This document shows, in pieces, positions 1-8,257 of a stretch of 64,000 nucleotides of DNA. Origin of the DNA: Dendronalium phyllosphericum CENA369. GTDB taxonomy: Bacteria > Cyanobacteriota > Cyanobacteriia > Cyanobacteriales > Nostocaceae. Below the pieces are notes generated by a model that saw only the letters and a list, made by a program, of their open reading frames with translations, had not been told where the DNA came from and ran no database searches. Location: assembly GCF_016056275.1 (NCBI RefSeq), contig NZ_JAECZA010000012.1:62001-126000 (forward strand), read 5' to 3'. The position numbers and the translations under genes were made by a program. How positions within the stretch are numbered: position 1 is the stretch's first letter; each line of letters begins with the position of its first letter.

Positions 1-43
1 CGTAAGTTATCTGATATAAACAACAAAAATTTAGAATACAATT

Positions 44-250
44 ATGCCACTGCAAAAAATAAGTGAAGTTGATACAGACTGCTGTAATACTATTCAAAGT
101 AACGATGCAAAAGTCAAAGAAGTGTATATTGAATCAACTGATGAGAAGATTCGGACAGTAAAAGATATTATAGTAGATGAGCAAGGAGTATTCCGCAAGA
201 GACGACCAAGGAACATTCCCCTATTTCATAGTTCTGTAAAAAATAAATAA
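44..250 (+). pseudogene. truncated PRC-barrel-like protein
   Basis: This 68-residue ORF resembles the N-terminal part of cyanobacterial PRC-barrel/DUF2382 stress proteins. Residues about 22-50 (VKEVYIESTDEKIRTVKDII followed by VDEQGVFR) match the first barrel strands, where family members normally continue with a hydrophobic strand after GxFR. Here the frame runs instead into a basic tail (KRRPRN...) and stops, so the rest of the barrel is missing. No clear ribosome-binding site is visible. It is most likely a broken gene at the edge of decayed DNA; a short expressed protein cannot be excluded. Confidence 0.45.
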
Positions 251-266
251 TTAAAATAATTCAAGA

Positions 267-311
267 CTTTGAGCAATCAACACTGTTTTAACCTCTGTGA
301 CTACGGCTATA
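267..311 (+). repeat. dispersed 45-bp repeat, copy 1
   Basis: The stretch beginning CTTTGAGCAATC and ending GACTACGGCTATA recurs at 50823-50867 and 62353-62396. This copy is the most diverged in the middle (TTTTAACCTCTG instead of CCTAAAGGGTG). The following ORF starts inside it. Confidence 0.8.
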
Positions 312-614
312 TTTATTAGACCAATCTCTCAAATAAAGATTACTTTTCTTTGGGATTGTGCTTCTTATCATCGTTCGCATAAAGTCCCATCACACAAGCC
401 CTTGACGCAGTCATTTCCAGGAAGCGATCGCCACGCTCAGTTTCCGTTCAACGGTCTAGGTCATGTGCGGGGCGTAGGGAACATGTCTTTAGACGGTATG
501 ATAATAGCAGTAGACACTTCCCTACCCGATGCCTTGGTGTATGCGCTGATTCAAGGTTTCTTTAAGATTATCGAAAGCGTGTTGCTCTGGGCTGCTGGAT
601 TCACAACAACATGA
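297..614 (+). pseudogene. possible IS630-type transposase relic
   Basis: An open frame of 105 codons starts inside a dispersed repeat and has no ribosome-binding site. Only a short piece (residues about 13-29, FLWDCASYHRSHKV) looks familiar: it resembles the second-Asp motif of IS630-family DDE transposases. The rest has no recognisable domain. The whole 251-698 interval therefore looks like decayed mobile DNA and not a working gene. The assignment is weak. Confidence 0.25.
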
Positions 615-698
615 TGCAAGCTGTGATATTCATTTGTCAAAAATGACAGAAAGTGTGTGAGGAAGGCAAATACACCAATGGATGTAAACTAAAATCTG

Positions 699-2435
699 CT
701 ATGAGCGAGGAGGTTGGTTGCGTTTGCTTTTGAAAGATGCAAGCAATTCTCGCACCTGTTCTCCTGCGATTTCGCGTGCGCCTAAACCAAAGGCCAGGGC
801 AGTTGCTACTGCGATCGCACCTAACAACAATCCAAATGCTAAATTAACAATGTTGCTAGCAACACCAATCTGTTGTAGTGCCATTGCTGAGACTAAAGCA
901 ATAATTGCTATCCGTGCAATTTGTCCTAATATTTGTGCTTGGCGATCGCCAGAACTGGTAATGATGTTATAAGCCAGATTTGCTAAGAATAGTCCCACGG
1001 CGAATACTGCTAATCCTGCCAATATCCGACCAAAAATCACTACAATACCGCTTACCAAACTAGTTAGCGCTGGAATATTGAGGATATCAACTGCCGCAAC
1101 AGTAGCAAATAACATGATACCCACTAGTACTACAATCCCAACTATTTCTGATGGGGTACGGCTTGTAGTTGCTGCTGCAACTGCATCTGGAGGTGTGGAG
1201 TAATCCCGTGGTACGTCAACAGGAGGAGGTGTAGTTCGTCTTACCCTTGTTTGTGGTAAACCGAGAATAGAAAAAATGTTGTCGAAGCCCAGACTAGAGA
1301 GAATATTGGTAACGAGATCCCCGACAAATCGCCCTAAGAAGTAAGCTGCAATTAATACAAATACTGCTGTGAAAATAGCAGGGAGGGCGTTGAGGATTTG
1401 TTGCAGCATGGCAACAGCTGGAACAGAAATCGCGTCAATTCGTAAAGCATTGAGCGCGGCGATCGCTACCGGAATTAAAATCAATACGTATACAATAGTG
1501 CCAATAATTGCCGAAAGCGATTGTCCTGTTGTCCTTTGCTGCAAACCAAATCTCGTACCGAGGCGGTCAATTCCTGCTGAGGCTAGCAAGTTGGTGACAA
1601 TCCGACGTACTACAGTAGCAAGTAACCAGCCAGTGAAAGCAATCAGCACTGCTGCCAGAATATTTGGCAGAATCGAAATAATTTGGGTAATTAAAGTCTG
1701 TACGGGTAGTAGTGCTTGATTTAACTCTAGGGTATTGAGAATCGGCAACAGAAAAAGTAAAAAGATGAACCAATAAAGGGCATTACCAATCGTATCGCTT
1801 AGAGACAATTGATTTTGGTTAGGAGGTGTATCAACGTTAGTTTGTTGATTTAACTGCTCATCTAGCCTCAAGACACGCAGTGACCGTGTTGCGATTAGCT
1901 TGACAATTGTTGCTACTACCCAGGCGATCGCCAGAATAATTGCCGCACCGATTAATCTAGGTATAAACCCAATCAGTTGATTGAGGAAAGTATTGAGAGG
2001 TTGAGATACTGCCTGTAAATTTAGTGCCTGTAAAACGGCAACTATGGTTAGTAAAACAATAACCCAAAAGACTATGCTAGAGATTACGTTCTCAACTTGA
2101 GGTAGTTCTGTGCTATCCGTATGACCTGTTAGCCCAGCTGCAATGCGGTTATCTATGTCAGTGCGGTTAAGAATGCCCCGCACGATCGCAGAAGCAATGG
2201 CTGCAATTAGCAAGCCAACTAATAAAATAGCTAGTGCTGCCAGCACAGAAGGAAGAAAAGCAACTATCTGTGCCGTTAGTCGTTCTAAATAGTCTACTCC
2301 AGACTCAAAAGCTTGTCCTGGTTGAGTTGGGTCAATAACTTGTGGTGGTGGTGCTTGTGCTAAGATTTGCTGTAATCTAATTGATACGTGACTATTGCCC
2401 AGACTTGCGCTCATTTCTTGCCAAGTTATATTCAT
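699..2435 (-). CDS. TM-helix-repeat membrane protein, mechanosensitive-channel-like
   Basis: A 578-residue integral membrane protein with about five repeats of the conserved TM-helix module (PF05552 type). Each has a hydrophobic span, often preceded by LP, followed by an amphipathic stretch such as RRIVTNLLASAGIDRLG. The repeats lie near residues 58-105, 150-195, 244-292, 344-388 and 455-500, with a last pair of helices near 510-555. Proteins of this kind are annotated as small-conductance mechanosensitive-like or CmpX-like, but the canonical MscS beta domain is not evident here. A Pro/Thr-rich loop lies near residue 400. It would sit in the inner membrane; a role in osmotic or envelope tension is family knowledge only. 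It stands alone, with no operon partner. Confidence 0.8.
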   Translation of the reverse strand: MNITWQEMSASLGNSHVSIRLQQILAQAPPPQVIDPTQPGQAFESGVDYLERLTAQIVAFLPSVLAALAILLVGLLIAAIASAIVRGILNRTDIDNRIAAGLTGHTDSTELPQVENVISSIVFWVIVLLTIVAVLQALNLQAVSQPLNTFLNQLIGFIPRLIGAAIILAIAWVVATIVKLIATRSLRVLRLDEQLNQQTNVDTPPNQNQLSLSDTIGNALYWFIFLLFLLPILNTLELNQALLPVQTLITQIISILPNILAAVLIAFTGWLLATVVRRIVTNLLASAGIDRLGTRFGLQQRTTGQSLSAIIGTIVYVLILIPVAIAALNALRIDAISVPAVAMLQQILNALPAIFTAVFVLIAAYFLGRFVGDLVTNILSSLGFDNIFSILGLPQTRVRRTTPPPVDVPRDYSTPPDAVAAATTSRTPSEIVGIVVLVGIMLFATVAAVDILNIPALTSLVSGIVVIFGRILAGLAVFAVGLFLANLAYNIITSSGDRQAQILGQIARIAIIALVSAMALQQIGVASNIVNLAFGLLLGAIAVATALAFGLGAREIAGEQVRELLASFKSKRNQPPRS

Positions 2436-2573
2436 AGTTTCTGAGAGTTGCGTTGCTGCGTAACATCAGAATATCCGAATATTGTGACTAACAAACAAAT
2501 CGTTTCAGTAATTATATTGATATTCGGTGATTTTCATATCTATCCATAGATAATACCCAACAAATAAATTCTC

Positions 2574-3374
2574 ATGAGCTTAGACCTAAAACTATCGGGT
2601 AAAACAGCAATTGTCACAGGTGGAAGTGCAGGTATTGGTTTAGCTACGGCCAAAGCCCTCTATAGTGAGGGTGTAAATGTAGCGATCGCAGCTCGCAATC
2701 AAGAAAAACTAGACAAAGCTGTAGCCGACATCCAATCTTTACCCACCCCTGGGGCTAAGATTCTTTCTGTTAGTGCCGACCTCACCCAAGCAGATAGTAT
2801 CGATCGAATTGTTTCTACAACCCTGGCAGAATTTAGTCAGATTGATATCTTAATTAACAATGCTGGGTCAGCGCGTGCTGGTTCTTTTTTAGAGTTAGGT
2901 GATGATGTTTTTTTAGATGCTTGGAATCTGAAACTGTTAGGCTACATCCGATTAGTTAGAGCTGTTGTGCCACATCAAAAAAGTCGGCATGATGGGAGAA
3001 TTGTTAACATTATTGGTGGCGCAGGACGCACACCTCGTCCGAACTTTCTCCCTGGTGGTACAACCAATGCCGCTTTATTAAACTTTACGCGAGGAATTTC
3101 TCAAGAGTTAGCCCAATACAATATTCGGATCAATGCTATCTCTCCTGGTTTGACTGGCACTGAACGCGCCGAACGTTTGGCAGAACAAAATGCCCAAGCT
3201 CGTGGCGTGAGTGTAGAAGAAATTAAAGCAGAATCATTGAAAGCTATACCTTTGGGCAGAATTGTCAAACCAGAAGAAATTGCATCACTGGCTTTATTTT
3301 TAGTTTCTGACTTGGCTTCTTCAATAACTGGGGCAGAAATTTTGGTTGATGGTGGTACTACTCCTGGTGTTTGA
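2574..3374 (+). CDS. SDR-fold protein lacking the catalytic tetrad
   Basis: A 266-residue Rossmann protein of the short-chain dehydrogenase family. The nucleotide-binding motif TGGSAGIG (15-22) and NNAG (95-98) are intact. The catalytic residues are not: the Ser strand reads NIIGGAG (145-151), and YxxxK is replaced by G161-GTT-N165. Related 'BKR-like SDR' proteins without the usual tetrad are known, so this may be a natural subgroup and not a decayed gene. Its final codons are repeated at 7693-7719, which shows it bordered the ferredoxin/flavoprotein pair before the 4-kb insertion. It converges with the ferredoxin gene. Substrate unknown; a link to organosulfur use is only positional. Confidence 0.85.
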   Translation: MSLDLKLSGKTAIVTGGSAGIGLATAKALYSEGVNVAIAARNQEKLDKAVADIQSLPTPGAKILSVSADLTQADSIDRIVSTTLAEFSQIDILINNAGSARAGSFLELGDDVFLDAWNLKLLGYIRLVRAVVPHQKSRHDGRIVNIIGGAGRTPRPNFLPGGTTNAALLNFTRGISQELAQYNIRINAISPGLTGTERAERLAEQNAQARGVSVEEIKAESLKAIPLGRIVKPEEIASLALFLVSDLASSITGAEILVDGGTTPGV

Positions 3375-3878
3375 TCGAGAATAAGAGCGATCGCATTCTT
3401 CAAAGCTGAAGATAAATTGCGATCGCCTCTTAACTCTGTTGAAATTAACTTTGATAAGGGCGCGGCAGTTGGCGTAGTTTATGGGCAGTATCTAATTCAC
3501 TATTGTTTTTTCTGCCATATCCCCAACCTAATATCTGACGATATTCACCCATGATGCCACTTTCAATTAACTCATCCTCATTGATAGCAATCTCAGTGTG
3601 AGATTCAGGGGCAACATAAAGCGCATCCGCAGGACAATATGCCTCACACATAAAACAAGTTTGACAGTCTTCCTTACGGACAATTACGGGTGGTTCGTCA
3701 GGAACTGCATCAAAGACATTAGTAGGACAAACTTGAACGCAGAGATTGCAATTGATACATAGTTTATGGCTGACAAGCTCAATCATGATATTACTCCTGC
3801 TACAACTTTGATACAGCGGGTGTGCTTTGGGTGGTTTGTAATGGTAGTGTGGCAGAAGCATCCGTTATTCAAATCGAT
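3349..3878. repeat. direct duplication, copy A (SDR end + ferredoxin + flavoprotein tail)
   Basis: About 530 bp here recur at 7693-8257 in the same orientation. The unit holds the last codons of the SDR gene, the whole ferredoxin gene and the last ~30 codons of the flavoprotein gene. The ferredoxin coding part looks identical between copies on visual comparison, while the flavoprotein-tail part differs at roughly nine positions in ~88. In this copy the flavoprotein gene is absent beyond about 3878. Confidence 0.92.
3445..3786 (-). CDS. 2[4Fe-4S] ferredoxin-type protein, copy A
   Basis: A 113-residue protein with two cluster motifs: CINCNLCVQVCP (residues 10-21) and CQTCFMCEAYCP (41-52), each Cx2Cx2Cx3CP. 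It resembles the beta subunit of APS reductase (AprB) or FrdB-like electron-transfer partners. The frame runs open further upstream, but that extension is the decayed C-terminus of a flavoprotein. The start chosen is the ATG of MIELVSHK, with AGGAGT 8 bases upstream. The deduced protein is identical to that at 7831-8172, but this copy has lost its flavoprotein partner, so its expression depends on an unknown promoter in 3879-4321. Function: electron transfer, inferred. Confidence 0.88.
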   Translation of the reverse strand: MIELVSHKLCINCNLCVQVCPTNVFDAVPDEPPVIVRKEDCQTCFMCEAYCPADALYVAPESHTEIAINEDELIESGIMGEYRQILGWGYGRKNNSELDTAHKLRQLPRPYQS

Positions 3879-4321
3879 CGTAGCGATTGCCTGCTGCTAC
3901 CCAACTGTGCATATTCATACATAGCGAGCTTTTTGCCTTTTTCTAACCGTCGAACTCATAAGAAACATTTTCATATTGAATTGGTATAAGCTATCAAAAA
4001 TCTGCTTAAATTGATAAAATTTCCTGGAATGACATCTAGTTCATTTGTAAATCTATTAGATGCTGTTTCTAAAGAGTCTGCTATCTGTACTAATTATGCA
4101 CACTAGTATCACATACGACATAAATAATATGATTTCACGCAGCCTGTATCATCCGTGGGCTGAAGATGAGTCCAGTATTAACAGAACTAATTGGGCAGTG
4201 ATTGAAAACCAATGAAACTTCTCAACTGTAAGAGAAACAAAGAATTAACTTAGATTCCTTACACAATGGCTTTGTAGGAGTAACTTTACTTGTCCTAGAT
4301 GTAATTTAGAGGAGTAATTTC
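3879..4321. other. AT-rich intergenic region, no gene seen
   Basis: From the end of the duplication to the patatin start codon, no ORF with recognisable content was seen on either strand. The region is AT-rich and presumably holds the promoter of the patatin gene, whose ribosome-binding site GAGGAG lies about 7 bases before its ATG. The left boundary marks one junction of the inserted cargo. Confidence 0.5.
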
Positions 4322-5491
4322 ATGTCTTTTAAACTCGCAGTGTTAGCAATTGATGGTGGTGGTATTAAGGGTATTGTTCCAGCCATTATTTTGGCAAAAA
4401 TTGAGGAAATAACAGGTAGAAAAATACATGAACTATTTGACTTAATTGCAGGAACGTCAACAGGGGGAATCTTGGCTTTAGGTCTTACTAAACCAAATCA
4501 AGGTGGAACTGAAGCAGAATTTAGCGCTGAAAATTTAGTCAAGTTATATACGGAAAAGGGAGGAGAAATTTTTGAAGAGAGAAAAGAGATTTCTTATTTC
4601 CCGTTCAACAGCTTGCCAATCCAATTGTTAGAATCTTTATTTAAATCACTCCACTTTCATATTAAGTTCCTAGAACTGTTTGAAAGCAAATATAAACGAA
4701 GTGGAAAGGATAAAGTCCTTAAAGATCGTCTAGGAGAAACACTTTTAAACAAAGCACTGACGGAAGTCCTCATTATTAGCTATGAGGGCGAAAAACGAGT
4801 ACCATTCTTGTTTACGAGCAACTGCGCCAAAGAGAATTTAAATTCTGACTACTTTCTTGAAATTTGCTCAGGCTGTGAAATGTATGATGCAGCAATGGCG
4901 ACTTCAGCAGCGCCAACATTTTTTAAGTCTCACCCTTTGCAATTAAGGAATAGTAAGAAAAAATACACATTAATTGATGGAGGAGTTATTGCTAATAACC
5001 CAACTCCTACAGCCATTGTAGAGGCTATGAAATCTTATGATATTGAGAGAAAAAGTGATATATCTTTACCGAAAATTTCTTTACCGGAAATTTTAGTAGT
5101 ATCGCTGGGAACGGGAAGAATGACCGATCCACTCTCTGCTAAAGAAACAGATAAATGGGGGTTAATTAAATGGGTAAAACCTTTAATAAACATAGTTTTG
5201 AGTGGTCAAAGTGAAGTAATTGATTACCAAATGGATCATTTGTTGTTGCCGGAACAATATTACCGATTTCAACTTGATTATATAAATAGAAAGGGTAATA
5301 GTCTTCTGTCAAACGATGATGATGTGGATGATGCGATGGATAATACAAAGCCAGAAAATATCAAGAATATAGAAACAGCCACCAAAAAATTTCTGAAAAT
5401 TGAAAAAGTACAACGTGACTTAGAAAAGTTGAAAGATGTTCTAATTGCTTCATTAGAAACAAGAGAACTACGAAATAAAAAGAAAGTCTAG
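4322..5491 (+). CDS. patatin-like phospholipase
   Basis: A 389-residue patatin-family lipid acyl hydrolase. The oxyanion-hole motif DGGGIKG (11-17), the nucleophile elbow GTSTG with Ser46, and the catalytic Asp219 in the DGG motif (LIDGGVIANNP) are all present, so the Ser-Asp dyad looks intact. A basic, helical C-terminal tail (about 340-389) follows. The architecture matches free-standing bacterial patatins, including those used as membrane-degrading effectors in CBASS (CapV), but no cyclase gene is adjacent. It has a good ribosome-binding site (GAGGAG) and is followed 178 bp later by a protein kinase on the same strand. Both lie in cargo flanked by ferredoxin duplicates. A defence or lipid-turnover role is inference. 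Confidence 0.9.
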   Translation: MSFKLAVLAIDGGGIKGIVPAIILAKIEEITGRKIHELFDLIAGTSTGGILALGLTKPNQGGTEAEFSAENLVKLYTEKGGEIFEERKEISYFPFNSLPIQLLESLFKSLHFHIKFLELFESKYKRSGKDKVLKDRLGETLLNKALTEVLIISYEGEKRVPFLFTSNCAKENLNSDYFLEICSGCEMYDAAMATSAAPTFFKSHPLQLRNSKKKYTLIDGGVIANNPTPTAIVEAMKSYDIERKSDISLPKISLPEILVVSLGTGRMTDPLSAKETDKWGLIKWVKPLINIVLSGQSEVIDYQMDHLLLPEQYYRFQLDYINRKGNSLLSNDDDVDDAMDNTKPENIKNIETATKKFLKIEKVQRDLEKLKDVLIASLETRELRNKKKV

Positions 5492-5669
5492 TACTCCACT
5501 GTATGAACTTTGGTAGGTGGCTAAAAGTTCGTTTTTGCGTCTTTGAGGAGCGCTCATTAAAGCTAGAGTTTTCATTACAAGCAGTACTGCCCTACAAAGT
5601 TTACGGCGGAACATTATTACTATAAAACTATTAAGTTCAAATAACTAATACCAAGAAGGAAATCGAAAG

Positions 5670-6623
5670 ATGACTTTATCAGAGGGTGATAATTTAAAAA
5701 GTGGTAAATACACTATTTTGGAGAAGTTACCAAAAGAAGAAGGAGAAGGAGGTTATGGTGTTGTCTACAAAGCAAGAGATAATTATTTAAATGATAGAGA
5801 TAATTCTTTAAATGATATTGTAGCCATTAAAAGTTTAAAAAAGGAAGAAGTAACTCCACAAAAATATAAAGATAATTTAGAAAGGTTTAAAAGAGAAAAA
5901 GATACATTAAAGAAATTGCAGTCGCCAGGTCATCCTAATATTGTTAAGTACTATGAATATTTTGAAGAAAATGAGATACATTACTTAGTCATAGAATTCC
6001 TTGATGGAAATAATTTGTCTAAATTATTGGAAGAAAAAGGGAAATTAAAATATCAGCTTGCGTTTGATTACATTTACCAAATTGGGTTAGGATTAAAATA
6101 TGTACATGGTAAAAATTTGGTACATAGAGATGTTCACCCAAAGAACATTATGATAGTGAAAACTAAAGTTAAAAATAAACAAAAAACTAGAGCTGTTCTC
6201 ATTGATTTTGGCAACGTGAAATATCGCGAATTAATCACGTCCCTGCATATCTCTATTCCGCATTATACTCATCATAAACAAAGGGATGGTGACTTTGACC
6301 CAAAATTTGATGTTTATAGTTTGGCAGCTTGTTTATATTACACTCTTACTAATGAGGATCCGACACGTTCAGAAGAGCGCGAGCGCAGGCGCAGCCGCAA
6401 AGAGACGGATTTACCACCAATTAAAACACACAATAAAAAAATCAAAAAAAATGTGCAAAAAGCAGTATACAAGGGCATGCCGTTAGAACCTGAAAAAATA
6501 CCGTCAATGAAGGACTGGTTAAACCTGCTTCCCAAACCGCTACCCTGGCGCTGGCAGCAGTTGACAAAAGTCGCGCAGGCGACAGTAAAGAACTTAAATA
6601 GATTTCTCCGGCATATGCTATAA
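5670..6623 (+). CDS. serine/threonine protein kinase (HRDxHP subtype)
   Basis: A 317-residue Hanks-type kinase without a transmembrane segment. Visible are the glycine loop GEGGYGVVY (25-33), ATP-binding Lys54 in VAIKSL, catalytic loop HRDVHPKN (152-159) and DFG (179-181). The catalytic-loop Lys (HRDxKP) is replaced by His156, a change found in a subset of cyanobacterial kinases. The activation-segment APE motif is not recognisable. A short GC-rich, Arg-rich insert (nt about 6370-6408, residues RSEERERRRSRKE) looks like an in-frame dispersed repeat. Ribosome-binding site AAGGAAA is close to the ATG. It may act with the preceding patatin gene; substrates unknown. Confidence 0.85.
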   Translation: MTLSEGDNLKSGKYTILEKLPKEEGEGGYGVVYKARDNYLNDRDNSLNDIVAIKSLKKEEVTPQKYKDNLERFKREKDTLKKLQSPGHPNIVKYYEYFEENEIHYLVIEFLDGNNLSKLLEEKGKLKYQLAFDYIYQIGLGLKYVHGKNLVHRDVHPKNIMIVKTKVKNKQKTRAVLIDFGNVKYRELITSLHISIPHYTHHKQRDGDFDPKFDVYSLAACLYYTLTNEDPTRSEERERRRSRKETDLPPIKTHNKKIKKNVQKAVYKGMPLEPEKIPSMKDWLNLLPKPLPWRWQQLTKVAQATVKNLNRFLRHML

Positions 6624-6745
6624 GTTTCACCGCACCAACAAATAGCTCTACATTAAGAGCTGATTCGTAAATAAAATCTAAAGAAAACTGAATCCGGCTT
6701 TGTTCAGGTTATAGGCTAAGTCGAGTGTAAATTATGTTGTAGTCG

Positions 6746-7560
6746 ATGAGCCGTCTACCTGCGATTGAAAATCCACAGCGTAAACCCTACCCAAGTGATT
6801 TAAGCGATGCCGAATGGTTAATTATCAAGCCCTTTCTACCAAAACCTAAAGGGTTTGGGCATCCTGTAGAAGTAGATTTACGAGAAATTTTGAATGCTAT
6901 TTTCTACGTGCAACGTACCGGGTGTCAGTGGGAAATGCTGCCCCATGATCTTCCACCTTACACAACAGTATACGGCTACTTTCAGAAATGGCAACGCAAA
7001 GGAATATGGCAGAAAATTCACGACCAAGTGCGCCATCAACTGCGACAAGATTTGGGCACAGACGAACACTCTAGCGTTGCGATCGCTGATTCTCAGTCAG
7101 TGAAGACAACGGAAAAAAAGGGGAGGTCTACGGTTTTGATGGTGGTAAGAAAGTTAAAGGCCGTAAGCGACATATAGTTGTGGATTCTCAAGGTTTGTTG
7201 ATTGGCGTTTTAGTGACTGAAGCTAATGCGTCAGAACGTTTGGGGGCTGTGGTTGTACTCCATGAAGCGGCTCAGGAATTGTCTAAATTGGAAGTTGTTT
7301 GGGTAGACCAAGGCTATTCAGGTGAAAACTTTGCTCAAGCAGTTAAGCAAGTTTGCGGTGAGCAGGTTCGTGTTGAAGTAATTCAAAGGCACTCGAAAAC
7401 ATTTGAGCGATTACCGAAACGATGGATTGTGGAGCGGACATTCGGGTGGCTTAATCGATTTCGCCGTTTGAGTAAGGATTATGAGCTATACACCGAGTTA
7501 AGTGAAGCAATGATTTATGGCTCATTGATTCGTCTGATGGTAAAACGAATGGCAGCTTAA
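6746..7560 (+). CDS. IS5-family transposase, two frames joined by -1 frameshift
   Basis: Frame 1 (6746-7177) encodes the DUF4096-type N-terminus (YPSDLSDAEWLIIKPFLP, then GCQWEMLP and AIADSQSVKT with the first Asp). The rest (GKKVKGRKRHI, VDQGYSG, WIVERTFGWLNRFRR, ending VKRMAA) lies in the -1 frame, ending at 7560. The frames meet at the classic slippery heptamer A AAA AAG (7114-7120) in the correct register, so a full DDE transposase can be made by programmed -1 frameshifting, as in other IS427-group elements. D, D and E motifs are all present, so the element may still be active. Confidence 0.9.
7114..7120 (+). promoter_or_regulatory. -1 ribosomal frameshift site
   Basis: The heptamer A AAA AAG is in register with the transposase zero frame (codons GAA AAA AAG) and is followed by G-rich sequence. 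Slipping back by one base joins the two transposase halves at GVYGFDGGKK. Confidence 0.75.
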
Positions 7561-7692
7561 TCTTTTGTTTACGAATCAGCTCTAAAGCCGCAGTCTCTTT
7601 AATCTCAACTTTCTCACGCTTATCTAAAAATTAATACTTAATACTTTAAAGTATTGTGGGCATAGTTGCATTTGAACAGAAATTTTGATTCA

Positions 7693-8257
7693 TGGTGGTA
7701 CTACTCCTGGTGTTTGATAAATCAAATATTTGAACGTCAGAGAAAGAAAAAATAGAGGCGATCGCATTCTTCAAAACGCCTCTTGATAGTGCTGAAGATA
7801 AATTGCGATCGCCTCTTAACTCTATTGAAATTAACTTTGATAAGGGCGCGGCAGTTGGCGTAGTTTATGGGCAGTATCTAATTCACTATTGTTTTTTCTG
7901 CCATATCCCCAACCTAATATCTGACGATATTCACCCATGATGCCACTTTCAATTAACTCATCCTCATTGATAGCAATCTCAGTGTGAGATTCAGGGGCAA
8001 CATAAAGCGCATCCGCAGGACAATATGCCTCACACATAAAACAAGTTTGACAGTCTTCCTTACGGACAATTACGGGTGGTTCGTCAGGAACTGCATCAAA
8101 GACATTAGTAGGACAAACTTGAACGCAGAGATTGCAATTGATACATAGTTTATGGCTGACAAGCTCAATCATGATATTGATCCTGCTACAACTTTGATAC
8201 AACAGGTGTGCTTTGGGTAGTTTGTAATGGTGCTGTGGCAGGAGCATCCGTTATCCA
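7693..8257. repeat. direct duplication, copy B
   Basis: Counterpart of 3349-3878. It starts with the last 27 bp of the SDR gene (ending GGTGTTTGAT), contains the ferredoxin gene and runs into the intact flavoprotein gene. Copy B has about 40 extra bases between the SDR remnant and the ferredoxin stop compared with copy A. Confidence 0.92.
7831..8172 (-). CDS. 2[4Fe-4S] ferredoxin-type protein, copy B
   Basis: The deduced protein (113 residues) is identical to copy A, with two Cx2Cx2Cx3CP motifs. It lies 13 bp downstream of the flavoprotein stop codon on the same strand, so the two form an operon, and this copy keeps the likely ancestral arrangement. The ribosome-binding site is weaker than in copy A (AGGATC instead of AGGAGT). 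The likely role is passing electrons to or from the FAD of the upstream flavoprotein, by analogy with AprAB and FrdAB; this is inference. Confidence 0.88.
   Translation of the reverse strand: MIELVSHKLCINCNLCVQVCPTNVFDAVPDEPPVIVRKEDCQTCFMCEAYCPADALYVAPESHTEIAINEDELIESGIMGEYRQILGWGYGRKNNSELDTAHKLRQLPRPYQS

Larger units (their letters stand above)
6657..7582 (+). mobile_element. IS5-family (IS427-like) insertion sequence
   Basis: The element is about 926 bp with near-perfect terminal inverted repeats: GAGCTGATTCGTAAA at the left end and its complement TTTACGAATCAGCTC at the right end. A TAA triplet flanks both sides (6654-6656 and 7583-7585), consistent with a short target duplication. It encodes one transposase in two overlapping frames. 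The left end lies 33 bp after the kinase stop codon. Confidence 0.9.

Noticed and set aside
4322-5491. CBASS effector CapV
   Set aside because: No cyclic-nucleotide synthase, Cap2/Cap3 or HORMA/TRIP13 gene is adjacent; only a patatin fold can be supported.
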